Source: Ciona savignyi
Taxonomy: Eukaryota > Chordata > Ascidiacea > Phlebobranchia > Cionidae
DNA: 64,000 nucleotides
Direction of reading: 5' to 3'
Assembly (NCBI GenBank): GCA_000149265.1
Contig: CH003198.1
Span: 66,071 to 130,070 of the forward strand
Positions 27,201 through 39,796 of this stretch are shown in pieces; the first letter of the stretch is position 1; the number at the start of each line of letters is the position of its first letter. Under the pieces are notes generated by a model. It had not been told where the DNA came from, made no database searches, and saw only the letters and a list, made by a program, of their open reading frames with translations. The translations under genes and the position numbers were made by a program.

Positions 27201-28195
27201 GAACTTGAATGTTTCTTCTTTTGATTCTTCCGTGATTCCAACATCCAATCAAAAATCCCTGGATCCTTGTGTTTGGAACTGGCTACATTTCCGCCATTTT
27301 CTTTTAATCCGCCGTTCTTAGCTGGTTGTTCCCTGTTTATTCCACTTTCATCTGTCATTGTTTCGTGTGAGTTCTGTTGTTTCCCTCCATTATCCATTTT
27401 TTGCGGCTCATTCGTCGAAAAACTCAGCGACGAAGGTGTAGTTTCATAACCTCGAGTCGACGACAGTGTCTGCGCGGGAGCTCGAAGCTCCGACGGCGGT
27501 GACTTGCTCATGCGTGCCCCGGGAGATGTATCGCTACCCGGCGTTTGAATTAATGGCCTTCCTCTGGGCGACATTAACACAACAGCGGCAGAATGTGGGG
27601 AATAAACCCTCGATTTATCATCAACGCTTCTTACCAGCTGAGTGGTCGATACAGCTTGACTACCCTGCTGTAACTTATGCTTATCAATACTTTCTTGGCT
27701 CCGGTTTTGAACTGGTTGAAATATTGCCGCGGGACTCAAGCCTCCATTTTCCTTTTCTCCAACTCTGTTGTTGCTGTTGTTGGCGTTGACCCTCTTACTG
27801 CCCGGGTAAATACCAAACTCTTGAAATTCGCTTTGTGAGATCACTGACGTACTGTTTTCTTCTGTGACATCACATTCAATTCCTTTTACCTCATAATCTA
27901 AATCGAATGGCCTCTGTGACGCAATTGTAACAATTGTTTGTTCTGAATAGCTTGGACTTTTGATTCGAGACTGACTGGTTCCGTTTGAATGAATCCGAGC
28001 TTTCGCTGAATCGGATTGCTGATAATTGTCGATGATTCCTCGACCGTCTGACGTTGCACGCTCAGCGCCCATATAAAAGTCGACCAAGCCATCTAGACTG
28101 GAGTTAGATTGCTTTTTACCCGAGCAGGCATCTTGGCTGGTCGACTCGGTGTCGCTATATTTGGTCCGCTGCATTCGATCGTGCCCATTATTCAT
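21266..28195 (-). CDS. Hox3: Hox3: anterior (PG3) homeodomain transcription factor, 5 exons
   Basis: Exons are 27181-28195, 24525-24678, 22532-22698, 22051-22170 and 21266-21939, giving 709 codons with all phases agreeing. A long Ser/Gln/Asn-rich N-terminus leads to a hexapeptide-type motif [14 protein letters not shown] (about 314-327). It aligns with PG3 IFPWMKESRQ but has Asp in place of the core Pro. The homeodomain (about 348-407) has [24 protein letters not shown] and [17 protein letters not shown]. Its intron splits Arg43 (GAA CG|gtaagt ... ag|A CAA). Intron 3 appears to use a GC donor (CAAG|gcgagt). The tail is Pro/His/Tyr-rich. From memory, Ciona Hox3 is expressed in the larval visceral ganglion. 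Identity is secure; the ATG is the first in the long open exon, and a 5' noncoding exon cannot be excluded. Confidence 0.95.
21940..22050 (-). other. Hox3: Hox3 intron 4 with a perfect short hairpin
   Basis: A 111-nt intron (donor ACCG|gtaagt, acceptor tctcaacgcag). It contains the inverted repeat ATAGACTC-ATCAAA-GAGTCTAT at 21996-22017. Confidence 0.7.
22699..24524 (-). other. Hox3: Hox3 homeobox intron (intron 2)
   Basis: A 1.83-kb intron inside the homeobox (donor CG|gtaagt, acceptor atttccag). It contains a 100-codon open frame on the opposite strand (23664-23966), reported separately as uncertain. Confidence 0.85.
23664..23966 (+). CDS. Uncertain 100-codon ORF nested in the Hox3 homeobox intron
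   Basis: The open frame runs antisense to Hox3 and sits wholly within its second intron. Its composition is more protein-like than most chance ORFs here (Gln/Thr/Val-rich, with a C-terminal VRCCKRG...[10 protein letters not shown]). A competing open frame of 69 codons exists on the other strand over the same bases. No domain, signal peptide or splice context was recognised. It may be chance in a locally less AT-rich, possibly regulatory block. Confidence 0.2.
   Translation: MCCTFLMGDATVFENLPPSSQLYLQVRTGANFESFTQVDSITQIVKINKPPQYTYVATHTYRNATGRNQSMECVRCCKRGVTVYTCGYRKHKQKFAESNC
24679..27180 (-). other. Hox3: Hox3 intron 1
   Basis: A 2.5-kb intron between the hexapeptide exon (donor CCA A|gtaaga) and the first homeobox exon (acceptor acgtcatag), phase 1. 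A GC-richer block near 24.85-25.05 kb stands out from the surrounding AT-rich sequence. No further exon is seen. Confidence 0.8.
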
Positions 28196-28593
28196 AGCGG
28201 TGATTGTGAGCTAATAATCCACTCTATCAATCCTCGGTGTGGGTGGATATGATTGGTCAATTCACACGGAAACGGAAGTGAATTACGGATCCGCCCAAAA
28301 ATCTGTGTTGAACAAATTATTATAAAGTTGAACATTTTAGATGAAATCTTTAAAACATTTCCTTTATTAAATCAAGAGTTAAGACAAATAGTAAAACCTG
28401 TCTTACGCAGCACCTGAACAAACAAACCGAAACCACTGCTCAGTTTGAAAGTTGCAATTCTACATATTTCTGCCAATAACAAAATTTGATACCCTTACCA
28501 TTTGATTTAGCCCCTTGTATATCAATCACGGATATATCTCCTTAATTTTAGGATATTTCGTGGTTTGTCGAATTTTAGTCGTATAAGGAACCC

Positions 28594-28632
28594 GTTATTA
28601 ATTACATAATTATTAATCATGTAATTAATAAC
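28594..28632. promoter_or_regulatory. Palindrome with paired TAATTA homeodomain cores upstream of Hox3
   Basis: GTTATTAATTACAT and ATGTAATTAATAAC form perfect 14-nt inverted arms around an 11-nt centre that itself holds ATTATTAAT. The TAAT cores match Hox-class homeodomain preference. It lies about 400 nt upstream of the Hox3 ATG, so auto- or cross-regulation is a plausible inference. Confidence 0.45.
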
Positions 28633-31600
28633 ATAAATGTTATTATAATTTCTTGTTAATTCTGATTCAACAAACAAATGTAGTTTACACCCATTTGTTG
28701 TTAGTTATCTGATTTTTATAAATCTGAAACTTTCAAGCAGTTTTATTTAAGGCGTAAAATGCTGTTAAAGCTTGCAGTTGGCAACAATTTTTTAGAATAT
28801 TTGTCAACATTTTCTCCTTATGTGGTCATAAGATATCGCAAGTACATAATCTGTAAATACCAGCCAACCGCAATGCATCGCGTAGGTTAAATTTCTATCG
28901 CTTAATGGTCGAAGTAATTAACTTCATGTCGAAGATGAATCGCTTTTATTGTTTCGTGACAATAACTCGGTGACAAACGAGATTTTAAACGATTGTTATG
29001 ACGTTGTTATGGTCGTAATGACAAAATAATAGCAAGTGTAGCATGTTGTTAACACCGTGTGTAATTAGCTTTACCAGATTATATCAATGTGTATATACTC
29101 AGGTAAACCAAAAAGCTAAGATATCAACCAATAGATTGGTGGTTGCTTCAAATGTGGGTAATTGGATTATCGGGCGTAATTCTCCAAGCATTTTTAACAT
29201 TTATGGAATATCTGCTAAAATAAATTAATCAAATAAATATAATTGCGAGGTGAAATACCAAAAAAGAAATTGGTTTGTTGTAAAAAATTGTGAACTTTTT
29301 TGTTGGTTTAGTAAAATACAGTGATTTCAGATTTCTTGAAACCACTGTAACCAAGATAGTTTATAGGCGGAGATAATTGCAGTTTGCTTTCAAATCTTCA
29401 GCAAAGTGTGAACGATGTTATAAGTTACCTGGAGTATCTGTCTGGCGGAAGTCGCTTGCAGGTGAAGCCTGTAACGGGAAACACAAATTCAGGGGTTGGA
29501 AATTAAGGGGGGCGAACTAAAACGATTGGGGTGGTGTAGGTAGCAACAGTTTTGCGACACTTAGCACACACGCTCTATGGAGCAATGATAATGTTTGTAA
29601 ACGTGATAATGCACGTTTAAACACCGGAGTGGCCATTATTGCGCTTGTGGTGGGGTTTTACATGGATGAAGAGTTGCACAAAGTAGTTTTGACGAATTAA
29701 GAAGTTTACACCAAATACTGAAATGTAAACGATTATTTTAAGGCTGTTATAAAATGAATCAAATTTACCCTTAAACAAGTGTTTTGAAACTGGCCAGGAT
29801 GATATTTCCGCCATTAATATTATCTACTGTAGAAATATGGTATAGCATTATCTTAATTCTTATGCGAATTAATATTTTCCTAAATTCAATTGCACGATCC
29901 TGGATAATTTTATTATAGTCTTGCTATAATTAAATCCGTGCGAGAGTAAATGTTCGAAGGTAAGCAGTGCTGTAAGTGCGTGTAGTTGACAGGGCCATCC
30001 ATCAACGCAAAGGTTTAATTCTGTTTCGTTTACACCACACCTGCTCTGCTTAGCCGACCAATATCAACGTTTCAATAAACCAACTCCTGAATTATTAAAA
30101 ATCGAAATATGCTGCGCCAAACGAACTAAATCAATGCTTTGCGAAATGATTAAATCTCCGGGGTCTGCCTTTGCCAGTATTTTCATCTGACATTAAAACC
30201 CATTTGGTTTACTTTCACAAATTTGTTAGTATTTTAAAAATCCATCAATTTAGATAATACTTATCATTTTAAATACCGCGGTAATATATACAGTTAATGT
30301 TTCCAAATAATCGGATCAATTTCGCAAGAGTGTTTTGATGCTATGGAGCACAGCTGCGTAATTTGTTTAATCAGCTTATTAATCACGTTTTGTCAGTTAT
30401 GCCTTTCATCTAATCTCCTCTTAAAATGTGGTTTGTTCGGTTGGACTTGAAATAAAACGATCAGGCGGCTTATAGCGGCTGAACCATCCAGCTCGCAAAT
30501 TATCCACCAAATATTTGTTTGCGCAATATAATTATTAATAAATCAATTATATAAATCACTGTACAATATTGTGATGATTATACATATACTTATTGCCACT
30601 ATTAAATAAAGAATATATATTTACAGACGTACATTTTGTCATTTAAACTATATCCTGCTGTATCGAACCAGTATTAGATAGTTAACATTCGAATATAGAA
30701 TAATCTTTCACTTGTGCTTCCGTTTGGGTTCTTGTTGGCATAAAATCTTCATTTTTGCTCGTTTGTAGAATCCATTATTACGTAACAACATTGTATCCAT
30801 TGTGAAATAACAATCAACTTTTTTTGCTACACGTCACTATCCACTGACAATGACATTGTGGTAAACAAAATGGCGTCCGGTGGTAAACTGTACACTTGAA
30901 CTACAGCAGTACTTTCTGGCCTAAATTTAAAACATTTAAATGGTTTGCGTTTACAATTACCTACAACTACATGCGGGCTTTCACTATTTACCTTAAATAA
31001 AAAATTATAATTAACATAAAACACTTTTTAATAATTAGACTCGCAAGTATTATATCTTCATGTAGTTTCAGAATTATTAACAGCCCAAAATCTACGCGGT
31101 CATGCTACATTTGTTATCCCGACATAAACACGTTAAATTTCATGTCCAATCAACGCGATTCGACTTTAGCAAGTAAATTGTCGCAAACTTGATTGAGTTC
31201 CTTCTTTTACGACTTGTTAAACTTACAATGGACGTTGTTACGTCACGTTCAAGGTAGGATACGGATCATTAGGTGCCGGGTTATCAGACTCGATATATTA
31301 GATTACACCGCCATATATTTGCTCACATGTGTGCTTTTCGGGGCAATTTAAAATGGCATTACTACAGTACGAACCGCAGTATATAAGCAATGTGGTTTAT
31401 GACACAAGATCACGTAGCATAACGTGTGGCATATTTATAACTTTTCTCGTGATAGTTAGTTTTGATAATGTGATATACAGTGTACGAACTGTTTCATTTT
31501 ACCAGTGCCAAATTCCCTAGTATGTCATACAGGTAATGTAATTACTTGTCGTCTGGTTTAAAATTATTTTTGTTTTCATGATGTCACTTTTAATAAAGTC

Positions 31601-34600
31601 TCAGATCCGAAGATTTCTCAAATCATCAATCTAACTTAGGACGCTTGACTTGCTCCCATCGATTAATTACCAACTCCCAGCATTTCTAATCTGATGCTTT
31701 TAATCTAGGAGTGTTGCTCGTCCGCATATAGTTTTAACATTTAAAATATATAAAAGTGTCAGATTTCGGGAACTGGAAACACTGGAAGATTTAAAAGTTC
31801 AGGAAAACTCCGGAACTCAGCGTTTTTTCTCCATTGTTCGCTTGTGACGAGACAAACGTACGTAATCCATCACAATCAAAGATTCCTATTTAAAGATTGA
31901 TGCGCGCGCTACTTAACCCCATCGATCCAGGCATTCGAGAACGGCAAATCAAAGAATTTCAAAGATTTTTTTAACTTTTACCAAACAAATTGGTAATGCA
32001 AAAAACAGTTTAGAAAATCACTATTTTCACAAATAGACTTCTTTTCCACGTGTTTTTAACTTTACCACGAAAACGAGGATGCCAAATAAGATGAGTCATG
32101 CCCTATATTTAATTAATTCCACATTGATTATTTTCGACGGACTTAAGCGAATATCCCGGTAACACTAAAGCTTCCCGCGAGGAACCAATGCGACCCTTTA
32201 CCCCTTGCTTTATTGTGCGTAAACAAACCCCATTGGTGCGTCACGATTCTCATTTATCACTTCGCTTTGAAGTGGACTGCAGGTTCTTCGCGCAAGTTTC
32301 CAATAATCACGTGATCACCCTGCATTCCCACGAAAGGTCACTTCCGGTATGATCGCTCATGCGGAAAATTCACCGGACATTAGTAACCATGACGTAACGG
32401 GAACATATAATGAGGTTAGCACCCCAAACGGTCTCAAGTGTAAATTATCATAGAATTTGGATTTCAGTCCACGATATTCTAATGGTTAACATGCACATCG
32501 GTAAGGAAATTTGTGGCGTCACGGGGTTATTTTCTTGGTCCCAACGTACAGCGGTGTGAAGGTCCTGCTGTAACCATTAAAGGCTATGTGCGAAGCTGTT
32601 TAGTTTGGCATCGCGCCCAGCGCTGGAAAATACGCAATAGTACGCAAAGAATGCGCGTTTGTGGAGCCAATTTCTAACACCGCGCTAATATATCACGATA
32701 CATTACAGGTGACGAATGACGCAACACGCACTGCGCTTGACGCGTTAAATAAATTGCCGAACCCGTCGCATATTTCATTGTTATCTCATTATACGCATTG
32801 TTATCTCACAGAAGTTCTTAGCCCGTAGTGCAAGTTTATCGCGGATGTCGCGATTAATCATTATGACGTCACCATAGAGGAGAGTTCAATGTTAGAGCGA
32901 TGACGGAAGAATCCAAGACGTTCTGGTGGGAACTTCGACACTATATGATGTCACAATAGCCTCTCTGATATTTTTATGGCGATGTCACATTTAAAATCGT
33001 CTGTAAAACTAATAATTTCGTTTGTGACGTAACGGGGAATAGCGCAGTTGTGCATTGTTTCGTAGAATGAGGTTCAATCGACTGCAGATTGATCACTGCG
33101 CAGCATAAACACATCCTCGCGCAGCAAAGCAAACAAAAGAGATTTCAACGCGCGGTGACCCCGGGATGACCCTCCATGTCACATCGATCACTTGAGCGCG
33201 ACAAGTCACCTCTCCAACCGCGATCGCGATTATTAACTCGCTCGAAAACACGCCACAGCGACGCGAAAAAACTACGAACTTGAATCGATACAGTTGCACC
33301 TGCTCGCTAGCCACGGATTATTGACGAAACAAACGACATTCTAATCCGGATTATCTACGATTATTCTTCCGCTGACTTATCCATGAGCAGTATAGGACAT
33401 CAGAGCACCTGCGCTGGGCAACCGACCTTGTTTTCCACAGATTAACCGACTACACGATGTATTTTAACATATTTGAAACAATTTATTGCTGACATTGCAC
33501 TGCGCTTAAGTTGTTTGCCTTTATGAATACCTGCTATTAAAAACATTTCTATAACTCTACTCTTCGAGTAGTATGCGGTTACAAAAGTTAGGTAACTAAA
33601 CATATTGTTGGTAGAATTATGTAACAAACGCAAATCAACTACGCTGCATCAATAGTTTACCCCTCTTCTGTCCTAACATCTATGGCAACTTCTCTTCGCG
33701 CGTCTTCATTTGTCCGCGTGATAATGGGCGGTTGTGACGACATAATGCTCGTTAATCAAGCACTAACTGGAAACTCGCTCGAAAAAGCGCTATGCTCCGC
33801 GGCATTTATCGATGGTGACTTTGCCTCAATTTCAACCTTAATGTGAGTAAAACGTCGTGAGATCTACAGCAGGGGCAAATAATGGAATACATTGTGGAAT
33901 TCTTGTTAGTTTGGCGACCGGCGCTTGTGCCCAGTGACGCGTGAAGCAGATGACATGAAGAGCGATCTGTCATACTCAGTATAGTGACGTAACAAAAGAT
34001 GGAAGTTAAAGCGATCCGGTCAAAAAGTTGAAGTTTCGGTCTTTCAGTGTTTCCAGATGTGGTTTAGAATTTGTAGTCCTTTGGTGCAGCATTCTTGTTT
34101 TTATTTTTCACGTTTGCACAATTCCAGCAATTGATCTGGCAACACTTGGTCGCCATTGGGTGAAGCCTGGTGGTGGGATATTAGTCTGGAGGTCAAATCG
34201 GCCGATTAGGGCGAGGACTCGGTGCTGGGTCAGGGTTCAAGTCCAAGTTTTATTTGTTATAAATTTTTAATTTGAGTCGTATCAACAACTTTTATCCGTT
34301 GTTTAAAATGTGCTGGAATGTAAGAATTTGTGCTGCAGTTTATAATCTCCACGATGCATTCGTTTTTTCCAGTTGTTCTTAGTTCAGCAATCCCAGAATG
34401 TACAAATGAGTGAGTGATTGTGGGTTAGACATCTGCCTGGTATAGATTATTGCAGATTTATCAGGGTTATTTTACAGACAACCAATGGCTTGTGGGGACA
34501 ATTTTTAATTTATTTTGTGATTCCTTCATAAGTCGGTTTGAAATGACAAATATTATAGGTGACAAATCCTGATGGTCGTCAATAAAGCGCAAATAATTGT

Positions 34601-35181
34601 TATTTCTTAAAGTTCTTATATGAAATACCAGTAAACATATCGCTATTTATTTAGAAATAACAAAAAATGTTTAAAAAAGAACTAATTTTTCAGAAATAAC
34701 ATTTCAGAAATGACTACGCTTTTTAATTTTATAATTTTACGCGCGTAAGAGAATCTAGCGACAAGCCCAAGCAGCACTTGTTGCTTAGTTAACGCTAACC
34801 GTTCGGGCACACTACGTTCGAAAAAGTTTTATCGTTGAATTATTGGTCTCTGTGTGGTGTATGTCTCTACCTGGTGGTGAGTGTAGTTTACTTTTACGCA
34901 CGGTAGGTGGGGCTAATTGCAACTCCAAAACTTTTAATAAATGCCTGATTAAAAAGTACAATCAGTGTAAAAATATGCGCGAAATTTCTTAGATGAATTT
35001 TTTATTTTGTATAATATAGTTATCACATATCTGTTACATCGGTAAAAGCATCAATTTTCAAAACGTTTTCCTTCAATTATTTGTTTGATATAAGGAACAT
35101 CTTCTAAAAATACAACAACCATTTTTTGTTTTTAAGGCCGCGCTAAACGTTTATCCACACGATCGTAACAAAATATATATA

Positions 35182-35286
35182 TTTTTACTGGACAAGGTTT
35201 TGAATCCCTGATGGGCTTGTTACCAAGACCGCTGTTGTATGGAGTTGCCATATGTATCGGTCGCGTTAACAATTTAGTCACATAAC
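35182..35286 (-). mobile_element. tRNA-like repeat (family 2), first of a tandem pair
   Basis: Runs from TTTTTACTGGACAAGGTTTT (decayed B-box side) through AAGACCGC to ATCGGTCGCGTTAAC, in reverse orientation. A second copy follows within about 15 nt. Confidence 0.65.
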
Positions 35287-35297
35287 GGTATGAAAAT

Positions 35298-35414
35298 ATA
35301 TTTTTTTAACTATCCGACCAAGGTTCGAACCAATGGTTGGCTCTATCATAAGACCTTTTTAATATAATAAATGATAAAATGATGTATCGGTCGCGTTTAC
35401 CGTTCGGCCACGCG
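35298..35414 (-). mobile_element. tRNA-like repeat (family 2), second of a tandem pair
   Basis: Has the reverse B-box GGTTCGAACC and ends with ATCGGTCGCGTTTACCGTTC and GGCCACGCG, the reverse of the tRNA-like head. Confidence 0.65.
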
Positions 35415-38400
35415 TTCCTTCTATGATGTCATAAATAATGATACCGCCACCGCGTGACAAATCGAAGTTGTCAACCCCTGAATTGGTGCCCAGCTGGAAC
35501 AACATGTAACATTGTAAGCCGCAAAACGAGCATTCGGATGCTCACTTTATTAATATGATTCATCCGCTTTATAGTGTTGCACATTAAAAATCAGTTTACA
35601 GACAGGATGCAGACTATTAGGATTTTACATATGGTAATAAAGGTTTTAGTAATTTGTGGGATATAATAACACTTTTTATGGGATCAAGTTAATTACTTTG
35701 CGGCAACACTGTCCCGGAATCACTGTTTTCCGCGTGAAATCGATCTTGAACGTGTGAGGTATAGCGACCGAACAGATGGTCAATTAGATTCTCCTTTGCC
35801 TGTTTACATTAGCCAGTTATTCGCGCAAATTCGTCGACCTTGGTCCCATCCATCACAACGCTACGTCTCCTGCCAGCGGAAGATCAAAGCGTCACGTGAT
35901 GCGCACCTCACACGTGACCTTGGACGTATCAGGTTGCGCATTTTCACAACGTTTCACGCGCTACGCTTCTGATAGATATTCCGGCGGGCTGCAATTATGA
36001 CGAAACACCTGGCTGATTGTTTGCTCACAGTCGCCGCAAAGTTTGATAGATTGAGACAAAGGGATAAAACTTACATTATGACGAAACTAACAACGAAGAA
36101 AGCATTGTATTGAACATAGAATGACGCGTGGCGCTTCTTAACAGTTTAACTTATATTGTTTTTACAAATTTATTATGATACAGTTTGTTTAGCAATAATC
36201 ACATTTCGTTACGCATGCTGTTTTTATAGGTAACTTTGGCCAGTAATCGAACATGGTTTGTTTCGTCACAATAGGTTTTAATGAATCACGCGTCATGTTA
36301 CACGTAGCGGCCATTTTGTTCGAATTGTTCAATCGACAACATTTTCTTCCTTTTTAGCTAAACAAACCGTAAAAATGACAAATTATTGTTGTTATTCTTA
36401 AAAATGTATATTGGTTGTATATGTATTTGTACTATGTTAACAACGTTCGCTAAGTAGTCTTATTATTTGTTAATAAATAAGCCATTTGTCTTTGGTATTA
36501 CCTTGTTTACAAATGGATCAAAGTTTCAAAATATAGATGAACCCATAACCGTTAAAACACTCTTATATTGTTATACAATTAGTTAACTTTAAGCAAGCAT
36601 TTAATTTTATGATTAGCATTACTGCACGCCTGTTGTGTAATAAATGGGATTATGAACAAATATAATTTTAAATCAACTATAATGTTTACATAGCCTATTG
36701 TTCAGCGATTATGAGTCACAATATCAATTCACATCAATAGTTTATATCACAGTATGAGGTATATGCGGTCACAATGGGCCTACTGTTTGTCATGAATGGT
36801 TTGACATATATCAAGAAAGGCCAGTTTTATTATGGTTGGCTTGTACTTGACTTTTCTACAGATAACAAAATATTTTTCTAATAAACAACAAAGTTTAACT
36901 ATCATTCCTTATATATATGTGTGTGTATGTTTAAATACATATGATGTGTTTACCATTATTTATCCACTGCTACTTTGAATGACTACATTAAGATTGGCAT
37001 CAGTAAATATCAATATTAATAAAAAAAACTTAAATATTTCTAATAGAAGACGTAAAAAATAATCTATATGACTTTCTACTACGATTTTCTCGGCTGTACA
37101 ACATGTGTATATGTTGTAATTAAACAAAATGTTATCAGTTTGACACAGACACGGCCAATTTACTTCAGACTACCCCTACAAGGGCAGCCATTTTTCTTTC
37201 TCCGTCAAGTTAAGCTTGGAAATTATTAAGTTAACGCAGTCGGAACGTCAAATTAATTATTAAATTAGCCGTACCTAACTGTTTATAGTCGTACAGGCTG
37301 GATTTCCCAGGTTGAGAAATGTTAGGTGGGGTACCACGGTTATCCGTAACAAAGTCCAACGAAGTCTGATATTCCAGACTTTACAACACAACCAATATTC
37401 GGTGGGAAAGGGTCAAACCTTACCTTGGAACTTGTCAAGTTGTCCACTCCGAGTGTCCGGTTACACGGTCAGTTCATAAATCAACGGATAGCTAAACGTC
37501 GACTAGCACTTGACGAATCGTTCGCACTCTAAGCCGCGGGCTTCCTAACACTTTCGCTGAAAAAGGGAGAGCTGGTGTAGCAGCAATTTAAGCTATAGAA
37601 TAGAATGCAGAGATATTTCTATTATTTACGTAAATACAATTAATTACGTCACAAAGTGAAATGTTATGCACAAGGAATGCTTTTAAAATGTTTTAAGATG
37701 AGAAAAACAATATCACTTTGAAAAGGAAAAAGGTTACATATATATGATATCTATTTTACAAGGTTTTCAGAAATTTTCTTTAAACCTGTCATATATCTTT
37801 AACGAAAATATACCGAATAACACATTATTTGCATTTACAGAATAAAAAATAAGATTTTTTTTACTAAAAGTTTTAGATCGATTTTGAATCTGTCACTATT
37901 CTGGCATCCTGCGCTGCCATGAAGCTACCCCTTCGATCGTGGTTACTTATTGCATAATAACTGACTGGCAAACTACATAATGTCATTGATAAAGTGACAA
38001 TGGATGAAACTTTAAAATCCTGACACAACTGCGGGGCTGTCGTACTCAGAAATGTCATTTCTCTCAGTGCTACAAATTCTTTTATATGTTTGAGTGTGGT
38101 GTGTTGCTTTTCTAGCCCATGTGACATGTTTTAAGCTTTTCAAATTAAAATCTCATTTCGTAAAGGAGACAACTATTTTTATGGTTGAATAAGCAATGAT
38201 TTGTGACTAATAATCGATGTGATTTGCCCAAACAAGTGCACCTAACCTTAAACTTGGATTTTGAAATACATATTATTTTTTTCAATGTTTCTAATCATTT
38301 GAATAAACCCAAAATATCCAAAAAAGGGCTTTCACTAAATAAATTGTCTCATAAAATACTACTGTTGTTGAAATTATTTAATCAACAACTTTTAACTGAA

Positions 38401-39645
38401 TTTCATTTTAGAACAGTAAAACCTTTTTTATTTATCATTTATGCTCTTTCTAATGTAAAAACTTAAGTTACTTTTCCTCATAATAATTAAGTGAATTAAA
38501 ACCCTTTCTTTTACCCTATCTTTATGTCTGCAGTTCTAAAGAATTGTACTTATTTGCAATGTTGTAAATAATTTCGTGAGCATTTCTAGCAGATATTCAT
38601 TATACATAGTAACATATATAAATTATAATTTTATACAGCTACATGTTTATGAATATTCCCGCACTAACACGCCCATTCTTGACAAATGGATGAAGTTGAG
38701 AACTTGCTCTTATTTTTTTGCCTTTTATGCTTCAGTGATCAACAATAACATTGACTTGGACCACCCCTATGTGACCAGACCTTGATTTTCACACCTCGGG
38801 TTTCTATGACCTTTTCTCCAACCTCAGCATTTTTAAATTTATTACTCTGCTTCTTTAAATAATTTTTTGATGATATTTTTTAAAGGATTTTCTACATTTT
38901 GCTGCATTGTGTTATAAAGAAGTGCATCTATGTTTGAAATGTGGAAATTAATTAATTACCAAAATAATTCCCTTTTTTAAATTTTATTCTGTGCTTTGTG
39001 TTATGACTCAACATAATGTTTTGTCACTGCTTTTGTATACTTTATTTTTCTGTTCTTTTTATGTATGCCATATAATTCTAACTGTCATTTTACCACAAGT
39101 TGCATGATTGAAGCGACGGTTTTGTGACACTGACAAATATAAAGATATTATCGTTTGAAGTTACTTCGAATTTTCACCTGTGATTTTTTTCACACAGCCG
39201 AGTCTCTAAATTCTGAAACTTTGACAGATTTTCTGATGACAACTTTGATATTGTACTTAAATTTCGATTTTTAGCCAATAGTTAAACTAATTGAAGGTAA
39301 AATCGAGACATTGTCACGTCACAAACGTCATTGTTACTTAGGTAAAATCGAATTGACACGGGAGGCAGATTTAAGATCGGATCTCAGTTTCTGATGAATT
39401 ATTTATCGATGCAAGCAAGGCCGGCATTCGCGGTTCCTTTGTTCTTTAAGGTTTTACAACAGTTTACGAATCGCTAATCGTGTCGGAATGTTTTTCTTCG
39501 ATTTTCTAACTTTATATAATGTGGACAAAACAACCAAAAAATAGGATTCATTAGCGGCATCTTGCGGCTGTTTTTCTCCGTATATTTCCAATAAAAATCG
39601 ACAACGCAGCGAAAATTTAAAAAAATGATGTTGATATTTTTACGG

Positions 39646-39651
39646 TTTAAT
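39646..39651 (-). promoter_or_regulatory. Candidate variant polyadenylation signal (ATTAAA) for the 50-aa gene
   Basis: ATTAAA on the minus strand about 150 nt past the stop of the candidate microprotein gene. This is a common variant hexamer in an AT-rich region, so support is weak. Confidence 0.25.
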
Positions 39652-39796
39652 TTTAAGCACGTAAAGATAATTTATCACTCCCATAAGATCATATATCATT
39701 TCACGAAAAGTAAGTACGACGTTGAATGCTTTGAAAAATCTGAAATTTAACAATGGTCCTGTGGACAGATTGATTGTAACGTAACAATACCAAGTG

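Larger units (their letters stand above)
28196..39645. other. Hox3-upstream intergenic region
   Basis: About 11.5 kb with no convincing exon. A CCAAT box (minus strand, about 28252-28256) lies some 57 nt before the Hox3 ATG. A 39-nt palindrome of TAATTA cores is at 28594-28632. A tandem pair of tRNA-like repeats sits near 35.2-35.4 kb. CpG- and TGACGT-rich blocks at about 32.2-33.4 kb look like possible regulatory DNA. Confidence 0.5.

Noticed and set aside
32465..32560. Possible tRNA-like segment containing CTAATGGTTAACATGC
   Set aside because: The A-box-like words are not followed by a B-box at a suitable distance.
34028..34270. 80-codon ORF with a tRNA-like GGTCAGGGTTCAAGTCC near its end
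   Set aside because: No full cloverleaf could be drawn and no matching family copy was found. At best an isolated, decayed tRNA-like fragment.
37873..38127. 84-codon minus-strand ORF (possible transposon fragment)
   Set aside because: No recognisable transposase motif and no second copy in the window.
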